51,305 bases of DNA from Chitinophagaceae bacterium (GTDB taxonomy: Bacteria > Bacteroidota > Bacteroidia > Chitinophagales > Chitinophagaceae). A program made the translations under genes and the position numbers. Positions 26,588 through 34,905 of the stretch are shown here, piece by piece; position 1 is the stretch's first letter; every line of letters starts with the position of its first letter. The notes beneath the pieces were generated by a model. The model saw only the letters and a program-made list of their open reading frames with translations. It ran no database searches and was not told the DNA's origin. Where the stretch lies: positions 1 to 51,305 of the forward strand of contig JANWIY010000038.1 in NCBI GenBank assembly GCA_025449645.1, in the 5' to 3' direction.

Positions 26588-28981
26588 ATGCCGTTTAAGA
26601 TCTGCGTAAAGGTCTTCCCTCTTTTGCTAGCGCTAATTGGATATTCCAACCTGGGATTTGGACAAATTAAAAAACGCGTACACCATCACAGAAAGAACGA
26701 CAGCGCCCTTCTGGATATGAATTCCAGGCTTTCCGATTCCCTTCTTCAGGAAGCCGAGATCAAGGATACTATTTTGCCCAATATGGTAAACAAGGTGGAA
26801 TCCTATTCCTTCAGCCTGAATCGCGCCGAATCCTTTCTGACCGGTAAGCTGGATACGGCCGGAATGCTGCAGGCACTGTCCAGATTGGAGCGCGGATTGA
26901 ATTATCTCCACAATGGCCTTGAACGGAATGATAATCCGTTAAACCTCCGCAACCTGAATACGGCTTCTGTGCTTCTGGATGAATCGGGGGAAAGACTCCG
27001 TGACTGGCAAAAATTACTGGATGGATATAGTGATCAAACTGACAAGACCCATGATCAGATCCGGAAAATAAAACATGATAGTAGTCTACTGAACGCATCA
27101 CTTGATTCCAGCCTGCATGGAGAAATGAAAGCCGTATATGACCGGTCCCTGTCATTGGATTCGCTTCAACACCAGACCTTTCTCAAGATCAATGCTTTGC
27201 GAAACCGCGTTTCCATTAACTATTTGCTGGTAAAGGACCTTAAAACAGAGATCATTTTTCGGATGAATCAATTGCGAGCAGGAATGTGGAAACAGGAGGA
27301 ACCCTTCCTGCTCGATGCCGCACCAACGGATTATGAAGTTTCGCTGGTGGACGTCATGACCAATGCCCTGACAAGATCAGTGAGGGTGATTATCATTTTT
27401 ATGGCTACGACCTGGGACACGCGATCAATCAATATTGGGATCTGGCTTGTTTTGCTGGTATGGTTCATGATCAATCTTCACCATATCAAAAAGGAGAAGG
27501 ATACCGGAAAAATTTCAGCCAATCTGAAATTTCTAAGCCGTTCGGCATTTGTTTCGAGCCTGATGCTGCTATTTACTTATGGTTCCTTCCTCTATGAGAG
27601 CGCACCTGCAATGTATATGCATTGTAATGGCTTCTTCGGAATCCTGGCTGCCAGTTTTCTGCTTTATCCATATCTCAGCAAGGGGGGAAAATGGATCTGG
27701 CTTTTCCTTTCCCTGGTATGGATATCATTTGCAATTGATGATTTATTGCTGGATTCCGCGTATGGGGAAAGATGGGGACTCATGGCCGGCGGTATTGTCC
27801 TGATTATTTTATGCCTGCTGATGATAAGGAAAAAAACTGTTCTTTTCAAAAACCTGGAAGACTCACCGGCAAGAAAAATTATCCTGATCCTCACTTTGAT
27901 CCAGATTGGGATATCGGTCGGATGCAATTTTGCCGGCCGCCTCACCCTGTCGAAACTTTTTGCTATCAGTGCGATTGACAGCCTGATGTTTGCCGTAATA
28001 CTCAAAGTTTGTTCAACCATTTTGATAGATGTTGTTTACGTCCAGTCCGAAGCCTACAGCAACAACCGATTTTCCGCATTCCTTAATTTTGTTGATCTCA
28101 AGAGTAAACTCCGAAGAATACTCTGGGTGGTAACTATTGTGGTCTGGTTATTTTCTATTCTGCGTAACCTCACCTTTTATGATGAGATCTACCATTTCCT
28201 GGATGTCTTTTTTAATAAGCCGCGGACCATCGGAAGTTTTAATTATAGTTATTCCAGCCTTGTTTTGTTTATCCTGATCATTTGGGTCTCTTCCGTGCTA
28301 TCGCAATTTGTAAGCTTTTTCTTTGAGCAGAACCGGGATGAAGGCTTGCATAAAAAAAGCAAACTGGGCTCCCTGGCACTGATCGTGCGCATTGGAATAT
28401 GGACTGCAGGATTTCTGATTGCCGTTGCGGCCGCAGGCATCCCCATAGACAAAATTTCAATTCTTCTCGGAGCGCTCGGTGTAGGTATTGGCTTCGGTTT
28501 ACAAAACCTCGTGAATAATCTGGTCTCCGGTATTATCATTGCATTTGAACGGCCGATCCAGATAGGCGACACGATTGAGGTATCAGGGAAAGTTGGAACT
28601 GTTCAGGAAATCGGGGTAAGGTCCAGTAAGATGAGCAATGGAGAGGGTGCAAATATCATAATCCCGAACGGTGATCTTTTATCCCAACAGCTCATCAACT
28701 GGACCATGCATAACCGGAACCGCAGGGTGCATATCCAGATTTCCGTTCCTTATAAATCGGATTTCAGAAAAGCAAGTGAGCTGATCACGGAAGAAATCAA
28801 GAAAGATAATAAAATATTGCAGGAGCCTGCCCCTACAGTAACCGTCGATTCATTTGCGAATAATGCTGTTAATTTCGATATCGGTTTCTGGGTCGCCGAC
28901 CTCTCCGAGACCAGCTCTTTGCGCAACGAACTTATGCTTGATATTTTTGAGGCTTTTTCGAAGAACGGTATTAACATGTGA
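26588..28981 (+). CDS. Large MscS-family mechanosensitive ion channel
   Basis: Membrane channel of 797 residues that releases solutes on hypoosmotic shock. Its order is a signal peptide (about 1-25, ending NLGFGQ), a periplasmic helical domain of about 210 residues with coiled-coil character (QHQTFLKINALRNRVSINYL), around ten hydrophobic segments, and the MscS core. The pore helix and upper beta domain are near 625-690: GALGVGIGFGLQNLVNNLVS, IQIGDTIEVSGKVGTVQEIG and NIIIPNGDLLSQQLINWT. The architecture resembles MscK/YbdG-type long homologues rather than the 286-residue MscS. It ends at a family A repeat that probably terminates transcription. Confidence 0.93.
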   Translation: MPFKICVKVFPLLLALIGYSNLGFGQIKKRVHHHRKNDSALLDMNSRLSDSLLQEAEIKDTILPNMVNKVESYSFSLNRAESFLTGKLDTAGMLQALSRLERGLNYLHNGLERNDNPLNLRNLNTASVLLDESGERLRDWQKLLDGYSDQTDKTHDQIRKIKHDSSLLNASLDSSLHGEMKAVYDRSLSLDSLQHQTFLKINALRNRVSINYLLVKDLKTEIIFRMNQLRAGMWKQEEPFLLDAAPTDYEVSLVDVMTNALTRSVRVIIIFMATTWDTRSINIGIWLVLLVWFMINLHHIKKEKDTGKISANLKFLSRSAFVSSLMLLFTYGSFLYESAPAMYMHCNGFFGILAASFLLYPYLSKGGKWIWLFLSLVWISFAIDDLLLDSAYGERWGLMAGGIVLIILCLLMIRKKTVLFKNLEDSPARKIILILTLIQIGISVGCNFAGRLTLSKLFAISAIDSLMFAVILKVCSTILIDVVYVQSEAYSNNRFSAFLNFVDLKSKLRRILWVVTIVVWLFSILRNLTFYDEIYHFLDVFFNKPRTIGSFNYSYSSLVLFILIIWVSSVLSQFVSFFFEQNRDEGLHKKSKLGSLALIVRIGIWTAGFLIAVAAAGIPIDKISILLGALGVGIGFGLQNLVNNLVSGIIIAFERPIQIGDTIEVSGKVGTVQEIGVRSSKMSNGEGANIIIPNGDLLSQQLINWTMHNRNRRVHIQISVPYKSDFRKASELITEEIKKDNKILQEPAPTVTVDSFANNAVNFDIGFWVADLSETSSLRNELMLDIFEAFSKNGINM

Positions 28982-28992
28982 AGACGAATCAA

Positions 28993-29081
28993 AAAAGGTT
29001 GACGGTTGGCGGTTGACCGTTGACGGACTTTAGGTGTGGATCCGCAACCGAAATCGGTCAACCGCCAACCGTCAACCTTTT
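28993..29081. repeat. Palindromic repeat family A, intact copy (26-bp perfect arms) at a convergent junction
   Basis: Bases 28993-29018 and 29056-29081 are perfect inverted repeats of 26 bases (AAAAGGTTGACGG... paired with ...CCGTCAACCTTTT). The 37-base loop contains AGGTGTGGATCCGCAACC, matching the apex of the copy at 12273-12346. It fills the gap between the convergent mscS-like and oxidoreductase genes and has T runs on both sides, so it can serve as a bidirectional terminator. Confidence 0.8.
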
Positions 29082-30484
29082 CACCATCCCTTCCTATACT
29101 CTCTTTTTACAAACTGATTTGCTTCGTCGAAATTCGTGATTTTCATATTTACTGCATCCCAGAGCAATTTCTTTCTGCCTGGAAAGCCGCGTCCGCTCTT
29201 TACATCACGGCTTCTCAATGCAAGATTGCCCATGAGGACGGTCTCGGTAAGTGGTCCTGCGTATTCAAAAGGAGAGCTCAGCTCCTTTTGTCCATATCCT
29301 GCAATGCAGGCATTTACCCATTGCACATAGTGGCCTTCAGGAACACGGGCCAGCGTTTGAGGAACATGCACTTCACTGTTTCTGGAAGTTGGCAATAAAG
29401 TCGGATTGCTCCCATAGGTTCCACACATCATTTTCCCTTTAGTTCCCGTTATCAATACGCCGCAACCGTCACGATCGCCAAACAATTCATCGGGACCCAG
29501 TTCTTCAGGTCTTTCGGGAACAATCCCTCCATCCATCCAATACATTTTTACATCGGGCTTTCCTGCTTTGCCTTGAAATTTTAATATGATAAACGAAGCG
29601 GCGGGGCAACTTTCAGGGAAGTAATCGGATGTCCACATTTTCTCAACCAATGAAACGGCGCTGCATTCCACTTCAACAGGATAGCCGAGGCCCACGGTCT
29701 TAAAAGCCGGATCGATGAGATGACAGCCCATGTCTCCAAGGGCTCCGGTACCAAATGCCCAGAAACCACGCCAGCTAAACGGAACATATTCCCTATGATA
29801 TGTTTCTTCCTGCGCCGGCCCTAACCAGAGATCCCATTTTAATTCAGGAGGGACCGGATCTGTGCTTTTCGGTGTCCCAAATCCCTGCGGCCAAACCGGC
29901 CGGTTGGTCCATATATGAATTGACGTAGCGTCTCCTATAATACCGGCATTATACCATTCCTGCATGGTGCGAACCCCATCTCCCGAAGCGCCCTGGTTTC
30001 CCATTTGCGTAACCACTTTATAGCGTTTAGCCGCCTCCGTTAGCATTCTGGCTTCGTAGATATCGTGGGTCATTGGTTTTTGAACATACACGTGTTTCCC
30101 CAGTTGCATGGCCGCGATGGCTGCAACAGCATGACAATTATCAGGAATCGAAACAGAAACCGCGTCAATATGCTGATGTTCCTTATCAAGCATCTCACGG
30201 AAATCATAATAACGTTTGGCATTCGGAAAGCGGCCTACTGAACTCTTGATCTGCCGATCGTCTACATCGCACAAATAAGCTATATTGGCATGCGGGCTTT
30301 TTGAAAATTCGTACAGATCACTCTGACCCTTCCCGCCAGCGCCTATGCCGGCAATATTGAGTTTATCGCTGGGAGGCACAAAACCCCTGCCCAGCACATG
30401 CCTTGGTACAATCATCAGTCCAGCTGCTGCCATGGAAGATGTTTTGAGAAATTCTCTTCTTGAATTGTTTTTTTTAATTTTCAT
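29081..30484 (-). CDS. Tat-targeted Gfo/Idh/MocA-family oxidoreductase, copy 1
   Basis: Probable NAD(P)-dependent sugar or sugar-acid dehydrogenase, 467 residues. The N-terminus NNSRREFLKTSSMAAAGLMI is a twin-arginine signal, so export with bound cofactor is expected. The Rossmann fold follows (LNIAGIGAGGKGQSDLYEF, LCDVDDRQI). The catalytic-lysine motif reads VYVQKPMTHD, with Q where most members have E (EKP). The C-terminal part has WDLWLGPAQEETY and GCHLIDPAFK, typical of the Bacteroidota 'Gfo/Idh/MocA with Tat signal' group. It is a tandem paralogue of the next gene upstream, 66 bases apart. The substrate is unknown. Confidence 0.92.
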   Translation of the reverse strand: MKIKKNNSRREFLKTSSMAAAGLMIVPRHVLGRGFVPPSDKLNIAGIGAGGKGQSDLYEFSKSPHANIAYLCDVDDRQIKSSVGRFPNAKRYYDFREMLDKEHQHIDAVSVSIPDNCHAVAAIAAMQLGKHVYVQKPMTHDIYEARMLTEAAKRYKVVTQMGNQGASGDGVRTMQEWYNAGIIGDATSIHIWTNRPVWPQGFGTPKSTDPVPPELKWDLWLGPAQEETYHREYVPFSWRGFWAFGTGALGDMGCHLIDPAFKTVGLGYPVEVECSAVSLVEKMWTSDYFPESCPAASFIILKFQGKAGKPDVKMYWMDGGIVPERPEELGPDELFGDRDGCGVLITGTKGKMMCGTYGSNPTLLPTSRNSEVHVPQTLARVPEGHYVQWVNACIAGYGQKELSSPFEYAGPLTETVLMGNLALRSRDVKSGRGFPGRKKLLWDAVNMKITNFDEANQFVKREYRKGW

Positions 30485-30550
30485 TGAACTCTATCTTAAA
30501 GTATTAAAAAATAAAGATGTCATACTTTTGAAATCCGGGACAGCATCCGC

Positions 30551-31975
30551 TTAAAATGACCTGTATTCCCTCTTCACAAAACGGTTAGCGGGCTCAAAAT
30601 TTGTGATTTGCATTTTATCTCCATCCCAGAGTAATTGTTTGCGGCCAGGAAAAACCCTGGCTCCTGTAGCATTGGTTTCATTATACTGATAACTACGCAC
30701 GGCAAGATTACCCATGATCACGGTTTCTGTTAGTGGCCCGGCAACAGCAAAATCAGAACTGGTATAGGTTCCATATCCTTTTTTACAGGCTTTCACCCAT
30801 TGTTGCTGGTGGCCTTCGGATCCGCCTTCCACAAACGGATATTTTGACGCCGGAAGCGTCGTTTCTTTCATGAGGCGGGTGGGAAGCAGGGTTGCATTTT
30901 TACCAAACAGGCCGGCCATGAGCTTGCCCTTTGTGCCTTCAAAGATCATACCTCCGCTTTCTTCTCCCATGGGTTCATCGGGTAGCAGCTCGTCCGGCCG
31001 ACGTGGCAGTATGCCTCCGTCGTACCAAATCATCTCCATCGGTATCAGCGATTCGCGTTGCGGAAAGCGGATATGTGTTTTAGATGAAGGTGGAAAACCA
31101 TCAGTATTGATCAGCTCCTTAAAGAATCCTGTGTATACTGACCCGATACTGGTTTCAACAGAGATGGGATAGCCCATTTTGAGTGCGCGGTAAGGGACAT
31201 CGATAAAGTGACATCCCATATCGCCGAGGGAACCTGAGCCAAAATCAACCCATCCTCTCCATATCGCCGGCAGATAAGCAGGATTATAATCCCGCAGCGG
31301 TGCGGTTCCGAGCCAAAGATTCCAATCCAGTTCAGATGGAATATCAAAAAGTCCGGTAGGCGAGGGAATTCCCTGGGGCCATGCCGGCCGGTTCGTCCAT
31401 ACATGTACCGTATGCACGTCACCAAGAATCCCGTTTTGTATCCAGGTTTCAACCAGGCGGGTATCATCTCCGCTGCTTCCCTGGTTTCCCATCTGGGTAA
31501 CAACCTGATATTGTTTTGCCGCCTGTGTGAGCATTCTGGCTTCGGCAATATCGTGTGTAAGTGGTTTTTCCACGTAAACGTGTTTCCCCATTTGCATTGC
31601 CGCCAGGGCAACGGCAGCGTGCATGTGATCGGGTGTGGTCACAATCACGGCATCAATATTTTTTGCTTCTTTTTCCAACATTTTGCGATAGTCCTTAAAA
31701 TAAGGTGCATTCGGCCATGTTTTTCTGGCATGTACGGCCATGCGGTCGTCCACATCACAAAGGGCAACAATGTTATCCGATCCTTTATTAAATGCATAAG
31801 GGAGATTCACTTCCGCTTTGCCGCCCGCACCCACACCCGCAATGTTGAGTTTGTCGCTTGGAGCAATAAATCCGCGGCCGAGAACATGTCGCGGAACAAT
31901 CATGATCCCTCCTGTGGCATAGGCAGCATTACGAAGGAATTTGCGCCTTGAGATAGAAGATTTGTTTTTTGCCAT
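30551..31975 (-). CDS. Tat-targeted Gfo/Idh/MocA-family oxidoreductase, copy 2
   Basis: Paralogue of the gene at 29081-30484, 474 residues. The twin-arginine signal is SISRRKFLRNAAYATGGIMI. Nucleotide-binding segment LNIAGVGAGGKAEVNL, then VALCDVDDRMA. It has the standard catalytic motif VYVEKPLTHDIAEARML with the lysine. The C-terminal half shares MGCHFIDVPYRAL, WNLWLGTAPLRDYNP and FEGTKGKLM. The two genes have the same orientation and both probably act on periplasmic sugar derivatives. The fucosidase 4.5 kb away would fit a glycan-use role, but that link is inference. Confidence 0.93.
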   Translation of the reverse strand: MAKNKSSISRRKFLRNAAYATGGIMIVPRHVLGRGFIAPSDKLNIAGVGAGGKAEVNLPYAFNKGSDNIVALCDVDDRMAVHARKTWPNAPYFKDYRKMLEKEAKNIDAVIVTTPDHMHAAVALAAMQMGKHVYVEKPLTHDIAEARMLTQAAKQYQVVTQMGNQGSSGDDTRLVETWIQNGILGDVHTVHVWTNRPAWPQGIPSPTGLFDIPSELDWNLWLGTAPLRDYNPAYLPAIWRGWVDFGSGSLGDMGCHFIDVPYRALKMGYPISVETSIGSVYTGFFKELINTDGFPPSSKTHIRFPQRESLIPMEMIWYDGGILPRRPDELLPDEPMGEESGGMIFEGTKGKLMAGLFGKNATLLPTRLMKETTLPASKYPFVEGGSEGHQQQWVKACKKGYGTYTSSDFAVAGPLTETVIMGNLAVRSYQYNETNATGARVFPGRKQLLWDGDKMQITNFEPANRFVKREYRSF

Positions 31976-32036
31976 TGCTGTCAGTTTTTTATGAGAAAGA
32001 AAAACAATTCAGGGATATGCGGGTAAATGCAAATGT

Positions 32037-32156
32037 TCAGATAAAGGCTGATAAAGTTCCTTCAGCCCGGTCTCCTCCTAAACTTCTTTGAATTTCCCTG
32101 GTGCGGTCCACGGTATATCGAAGTGCATCGGAGTTGCCATTGTGTTGCAACTCCAT
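32037..32156 (-). CDS. Possible 39-residue ORF of unknown function
   Basis: Between the oxidoreductase and FKBP genes, an ATG at 32156 opens 39 codons (MELQHNGNSDALRYTVDRTR onwards) to TGA at 32037. I recognise no family. A perfect 8-bp hairpin (GGAGTTGC 32130-32137, GCAACTCC 32147-32154) overlaps its first codons, so translation could be occluded or the sequence may simply be a non-coding structured leader. Low confidence. Confidence 0.2.
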   Translation of the reverse strand: MELQHNGNSDALRYTVDRTREIQRSLGGDRAEGTLSAFI

Positions 32157-32180
32157 TTAGAAATCTAAGTTAACGATTAT

Positions 32181-32663
32181 CTAGCGCACATCAATCAGGT
32201 GAATATCAAAATACACGGGCGCATTCGGAGGAACTGTTGTACTGGAACCCTGGCAACCCCATGCCAGAGCAGATGGGATAAGCAATTTAATATGTCCTCC
32301 TTTCTTAATTTTTGGCAAACCGATTTGCCAGCCCGGAATCAGTTGGCTCAGGGTGAATCCTCCGAGCATAGAGTTAGAGGTTGAATCGAAGATGACATTA
32401 TTCATTAACCGGGCCACATAGCTGACGGTTAACATTGAACTTCCCATGGGGCTCACGCCCGTACCGGTGTCTATGATTTGAAAATACAATCCCGAAGTAT
32501 CTCTCGTAACATGAATGGAATCATCAGCATACTGCAGGAGCGCACTTGAATCCTGCGCGGGGGTGTTTCCTCCGCAGGCTGTATATCCCGGAGTCGTTTT
32601 ACCACAAGCCAGAAAATATCCCATACCGCTAAAACAAACAAATGCAAAAATTAATTTCTTCAT
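32181..32663 (-). CDS. FKBP-type peptidyl-prolyl cis-trans isomerase, lipoprotein
   Basis: Envelope-located prolyl isomerase of 160 residues. The N-terminus is a lipoprotein signal ending SGMGYFLAC (lipobox cysteine about residue 20). The FKBP domain covers about 65-160: GTGVSPMGSSMLTVSYVARL, IFDSTS, FTLSQLIPGWQIGLPKIKKG, LIPSALAWG and the terminal strand PVYFDIHLIDV. Some of the usual aromatic active-site residues are present (F in IFDS, W in PGWQIG). It is probably anchored to a membrane leaflet and assists folding of exported proteins. Confidence 0.9.
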   Translation of the reverse strand: MKKLIFAFVCFSGMGYFLACGKTTPGYTACGGNTPAQDSSALLQYADDSIHVTRDTSGLYFQIIDTGTGVSPMGSSMLTVSYVARLMNNVIFDSTSNSMLGGFTLSQLIPGWQIGLPKIKKGGHIKLLIPSALAWGCQGSSTTVPPNAPVYFDIHLIDVR

Positions 32664-32761
32664 GGTGGGATGATATAAGGAATGGCTTTAATTCAAAGGC
32701 AATATTATGGATTTACCATGTAGGCCGGTCTCATTTTAACAATTCCGAAACCCCGTTTCTG

Positions 32762-33247
32762 TTATTTCATTTCCGCCGAAGTAAATGCCAAAGGGAGCAG
32801 ATCTGCCGCGCGGTTCAGGATAAATACCTCGCCGGAATTCCCCCCAAGGATCAGTCGGATGGGACTTGCAAAACGGAGTTCATATTCTGTAATGGTTTGC
32901 CTGCAAATACCGCATGGAGAAATGGGTTTGGCATTATTTCCACCTTCATGGTAAAAGGAAACGGCCATATCCGTGACTGAGGTCCCCGGATAAAGAGCAG
33001 ACGCAGCGGAGAGCACGACCCTTTCGGCGCAGATCCCTGCCGGGAAAGAGGCATTCTCCTGATTTGATCCGGTGAGTGTTTCACCGTTGGCCAGTCTCAC
33101 CGCTGCACCGACCCGGAATCCGGAATATGGCGCATAAGCATTACCGGTAGCTTCCTTCGCCAGGTTGAGCAGCAGGCTGTCTGCCGGCCCAAGCTCCCCG
33201 GCATCCGCATAAACTTCCATGGGGATGGTCAGGTCTTTTTTTTTCAT
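32762..33247 (-). CDS. cdd: Cytidine deaminase
   Basis: Zinc enzyme deaminating cytidine and deoxycytidine in pyrimidine salvage. With the ATG at 33247 it has 161 residues. Motifs are NAYAPYSGFRVGAAV (about 52-66), the zinc site FPAGICAERVV with catalytic glutamate, and SPCGICRQTITEY with the two further zinc cysteines. The frame is open 15 codons further upstream (to 33292), but that would overlap lepB and lacks family similarity. lepB ends 7 bases upstream, so the two genes are co-transcribed. Confidence 0.95.
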   Translation of the reverse strand: MKKKDLTIPMEVYADAGELGPADSLLLNLAKEATGNAYAPYSGFRVGAAVRLANGETLTGSNQENASFPAGICAERVVLSAASALYPGTSVTDMAVSFYHEGGNNAKPISPCGICRQTITEYELRFASPIRLILGGNSGEVFILNRAADLLPLAFTSAEMK

Positions 33248-33254
33248 GGAATCT

Positions 33255-34790
33255 TCATTTGATCCTTTTGAACAGCCGGCTCCAGCGGACACCTTTGTTC
33301 CAGCTCATCCAGATCATCCAGGCTTCGCCCACCACATGATCTTCAGGAACAAAACCCCAATACCGGCTGTCCAGCGACATATGCCGGTTATCTCCCATCA
33401 TCCAATAATAATCCATTTTGAATGTATAGTCTAGGGCCTCCTTATCATTCAGAAAAATTTTACCATCGTGCATTTCCAGCTTATTCCCTTCGTAATCCCT
33501 GATCGCACGTTCGTATAAAGGATAATTCAGCCGGGTCAATGGCAGGGTGGCTCCTTTCCTGGGTATCCAGATGGGTCCGAAATTATCCTTTGTCCAGTTA
33601 TACCGTGGATCATATGGAAACACGCCCCGGGTACTGTCAATTTCGGAAATGATTTCTTTGGCCAGACCATCCTTCAGCATTTTAGCTTTGGCAAGGGCCG
33701 TCAGCAGAATGCGATAGCGATTGGGAACACCGGTTTGCTGAAATTCATCTGCATTTCCCAGATCAATATCATATTCTTCTTTCATCACCGTTTCATCCAG
33801 CGGCTGACCGCGCGTGACTACGATATAATTGGTTTCGGAATAATCTGGTAGCGTTTCTGCGTGGCCGTTAATATATACAATCTGATTCTTTATCTGCAGG
33901 GTATCACCTGCAACAGCAACACAGCGTTTGATAAAGTTCTCCTGCTTGTCGACGGGGCGGACAACCAGCGGATAATCATCGGGATCATCCAGTATGATCT
34001 TCCGCCCTGCGTCAATGCCTCCTTCCCCGCCAAGTGCCCGTGCCACATCGTAATAAGGCTGATCGGATTGAAAGCCTTCTTTGTTGATTACGGTATCACC
34101 CGCCGGAAAATTAAATACGACCACATCCCTTCTTTTTACAGGCGCCGCAAACCAGCGTGTGTATGGGATATGGATCCATTCCACATACGACTTCATATTG
34201 ACGAGAGGCATGGTATGATGCACAAAAGGCATTGCAATCGGTGTATTCGGAATGCGAGGACCGTAACTGAATTTGCTCACAAAAAGAAAATCATTTACGA
34301 GCAGGGTCTTTTCCATAGAAGGTGTGGGGATCACATACGCTTCGAAAATAAATGTACGGATCAGGGTGGCTGCTATCACAGCAAACACGGCGGCATCCAG
34401 CCATTCACGGGCTACAGATTTTTTATACTTGCGAACGGCTTCAGCACCAGCGAAATGGTCTTTCTTGTTAAACCCAACATAAGGGAAATAAAAAACAGGC
34501 AGCAGGGCGGCAAGCGCATGTTCATAGACCTTGTATTTCCCGAAGGTCTTTACAAATTCAATATAAATGCCCATGGAAATGAACCAGCCTACAATTGGGA
34601 TAATCTGCCAGAAGACCCAATGTTTGGGCCTGTCTGCAAGTTCCAGCATGACCCAGGTATTATAAAAAGGAATAAACGCCTTCCATCCTGGTGTTTTTGC
34701 TTTTTCAAACATTTTATAAAGACCTAATGCAGGCAAAAGAAGGATCAATAATTGTATGAGGACGAGCACAAATAACTGATGTGAGGTCAT
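33255..34790 (-). CDS. lepB: Signal peptidase I, long form with extra N-terminal membrane domain
   Basis: Cleaves Sec/Tat signal peptides at the inner membrane. At 511 residues it is much longer than E. coli LepB. Residues 1-105 are an added membrane domain of about three segments (DUF5684-like: KTPGWKAFIPFYNTWVMLEL). A further transmembrane helix (about 129-150) leads to catalytic S158 in IPTPSMEKTLL and K288 in ENFIKRCVAVAGD. The family box GDNRHMSLDSRYWG is near residue 473. A long insert lies between the catalytic boxes (about 310-440). This architecture is common in Bacteroidota. cdd follows 7 bases downstream. Confidence 0.95.
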   Translation of the reverse strand: MTSHQLFVLVLIQLLILLLPALGLYKMFEKAKTPGWKAFIPFYNTWVMLELADRPKHWVFWQIIPIVGWFISMGIYIEFVKTFGKYKVYEHALAALLPVFYFPYVGFNKKDHFAGAEAVRKYKKSVAREWLDAAVFAVIAATLIRTFIFEAYVIPTPSMEKTLLVNDFLFVSKFSYGPRIPNTPIAMPFVHHTMPLVNMKSYVEWIHIPYTRWFAAPVKRRDVVVFNFPAGDTVINKEGFQSDQPYYDVARALGGEGGIDAGRKIILDDPDDYPLVVRPVDKQENFIKRCVAVAGDTLQIKNQIVYINGHAETLPDYSETNYIVVTRGQPLDETVMKEEYDIDLGNADEFQQTGVPNRYRILLTALAKAKMLKDGLAKEIISEIDSTRGVFPYDPRYNWTKDNFGPIWIPRKGATLPLTRLNYPLYERAIRDYEGNKLEMHDGKIFLNDKEALDYTFKMDYYWMMGDNRHMSLDSRYWGFVPEDHVVGEAWMIWMSWNKGVRWSRLFKRIK

Positions 34791-34905
34791 GCGGGGAATT
34801 TTATGAGGGGAAAAACAAAAACTAACATATTAATCATCCGTCAAAGTACAGCAGCAGAAAGGAATATGGGAGCCTGCAGCCAATATTTAAATAAAATTTA
34901 AGAGC

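Noticed and set aside
33861..34727. 288-codon open frame opposite lepB
   Set aside because: Antisense to lepB, low-quality composition, no signal or domain recognisable.
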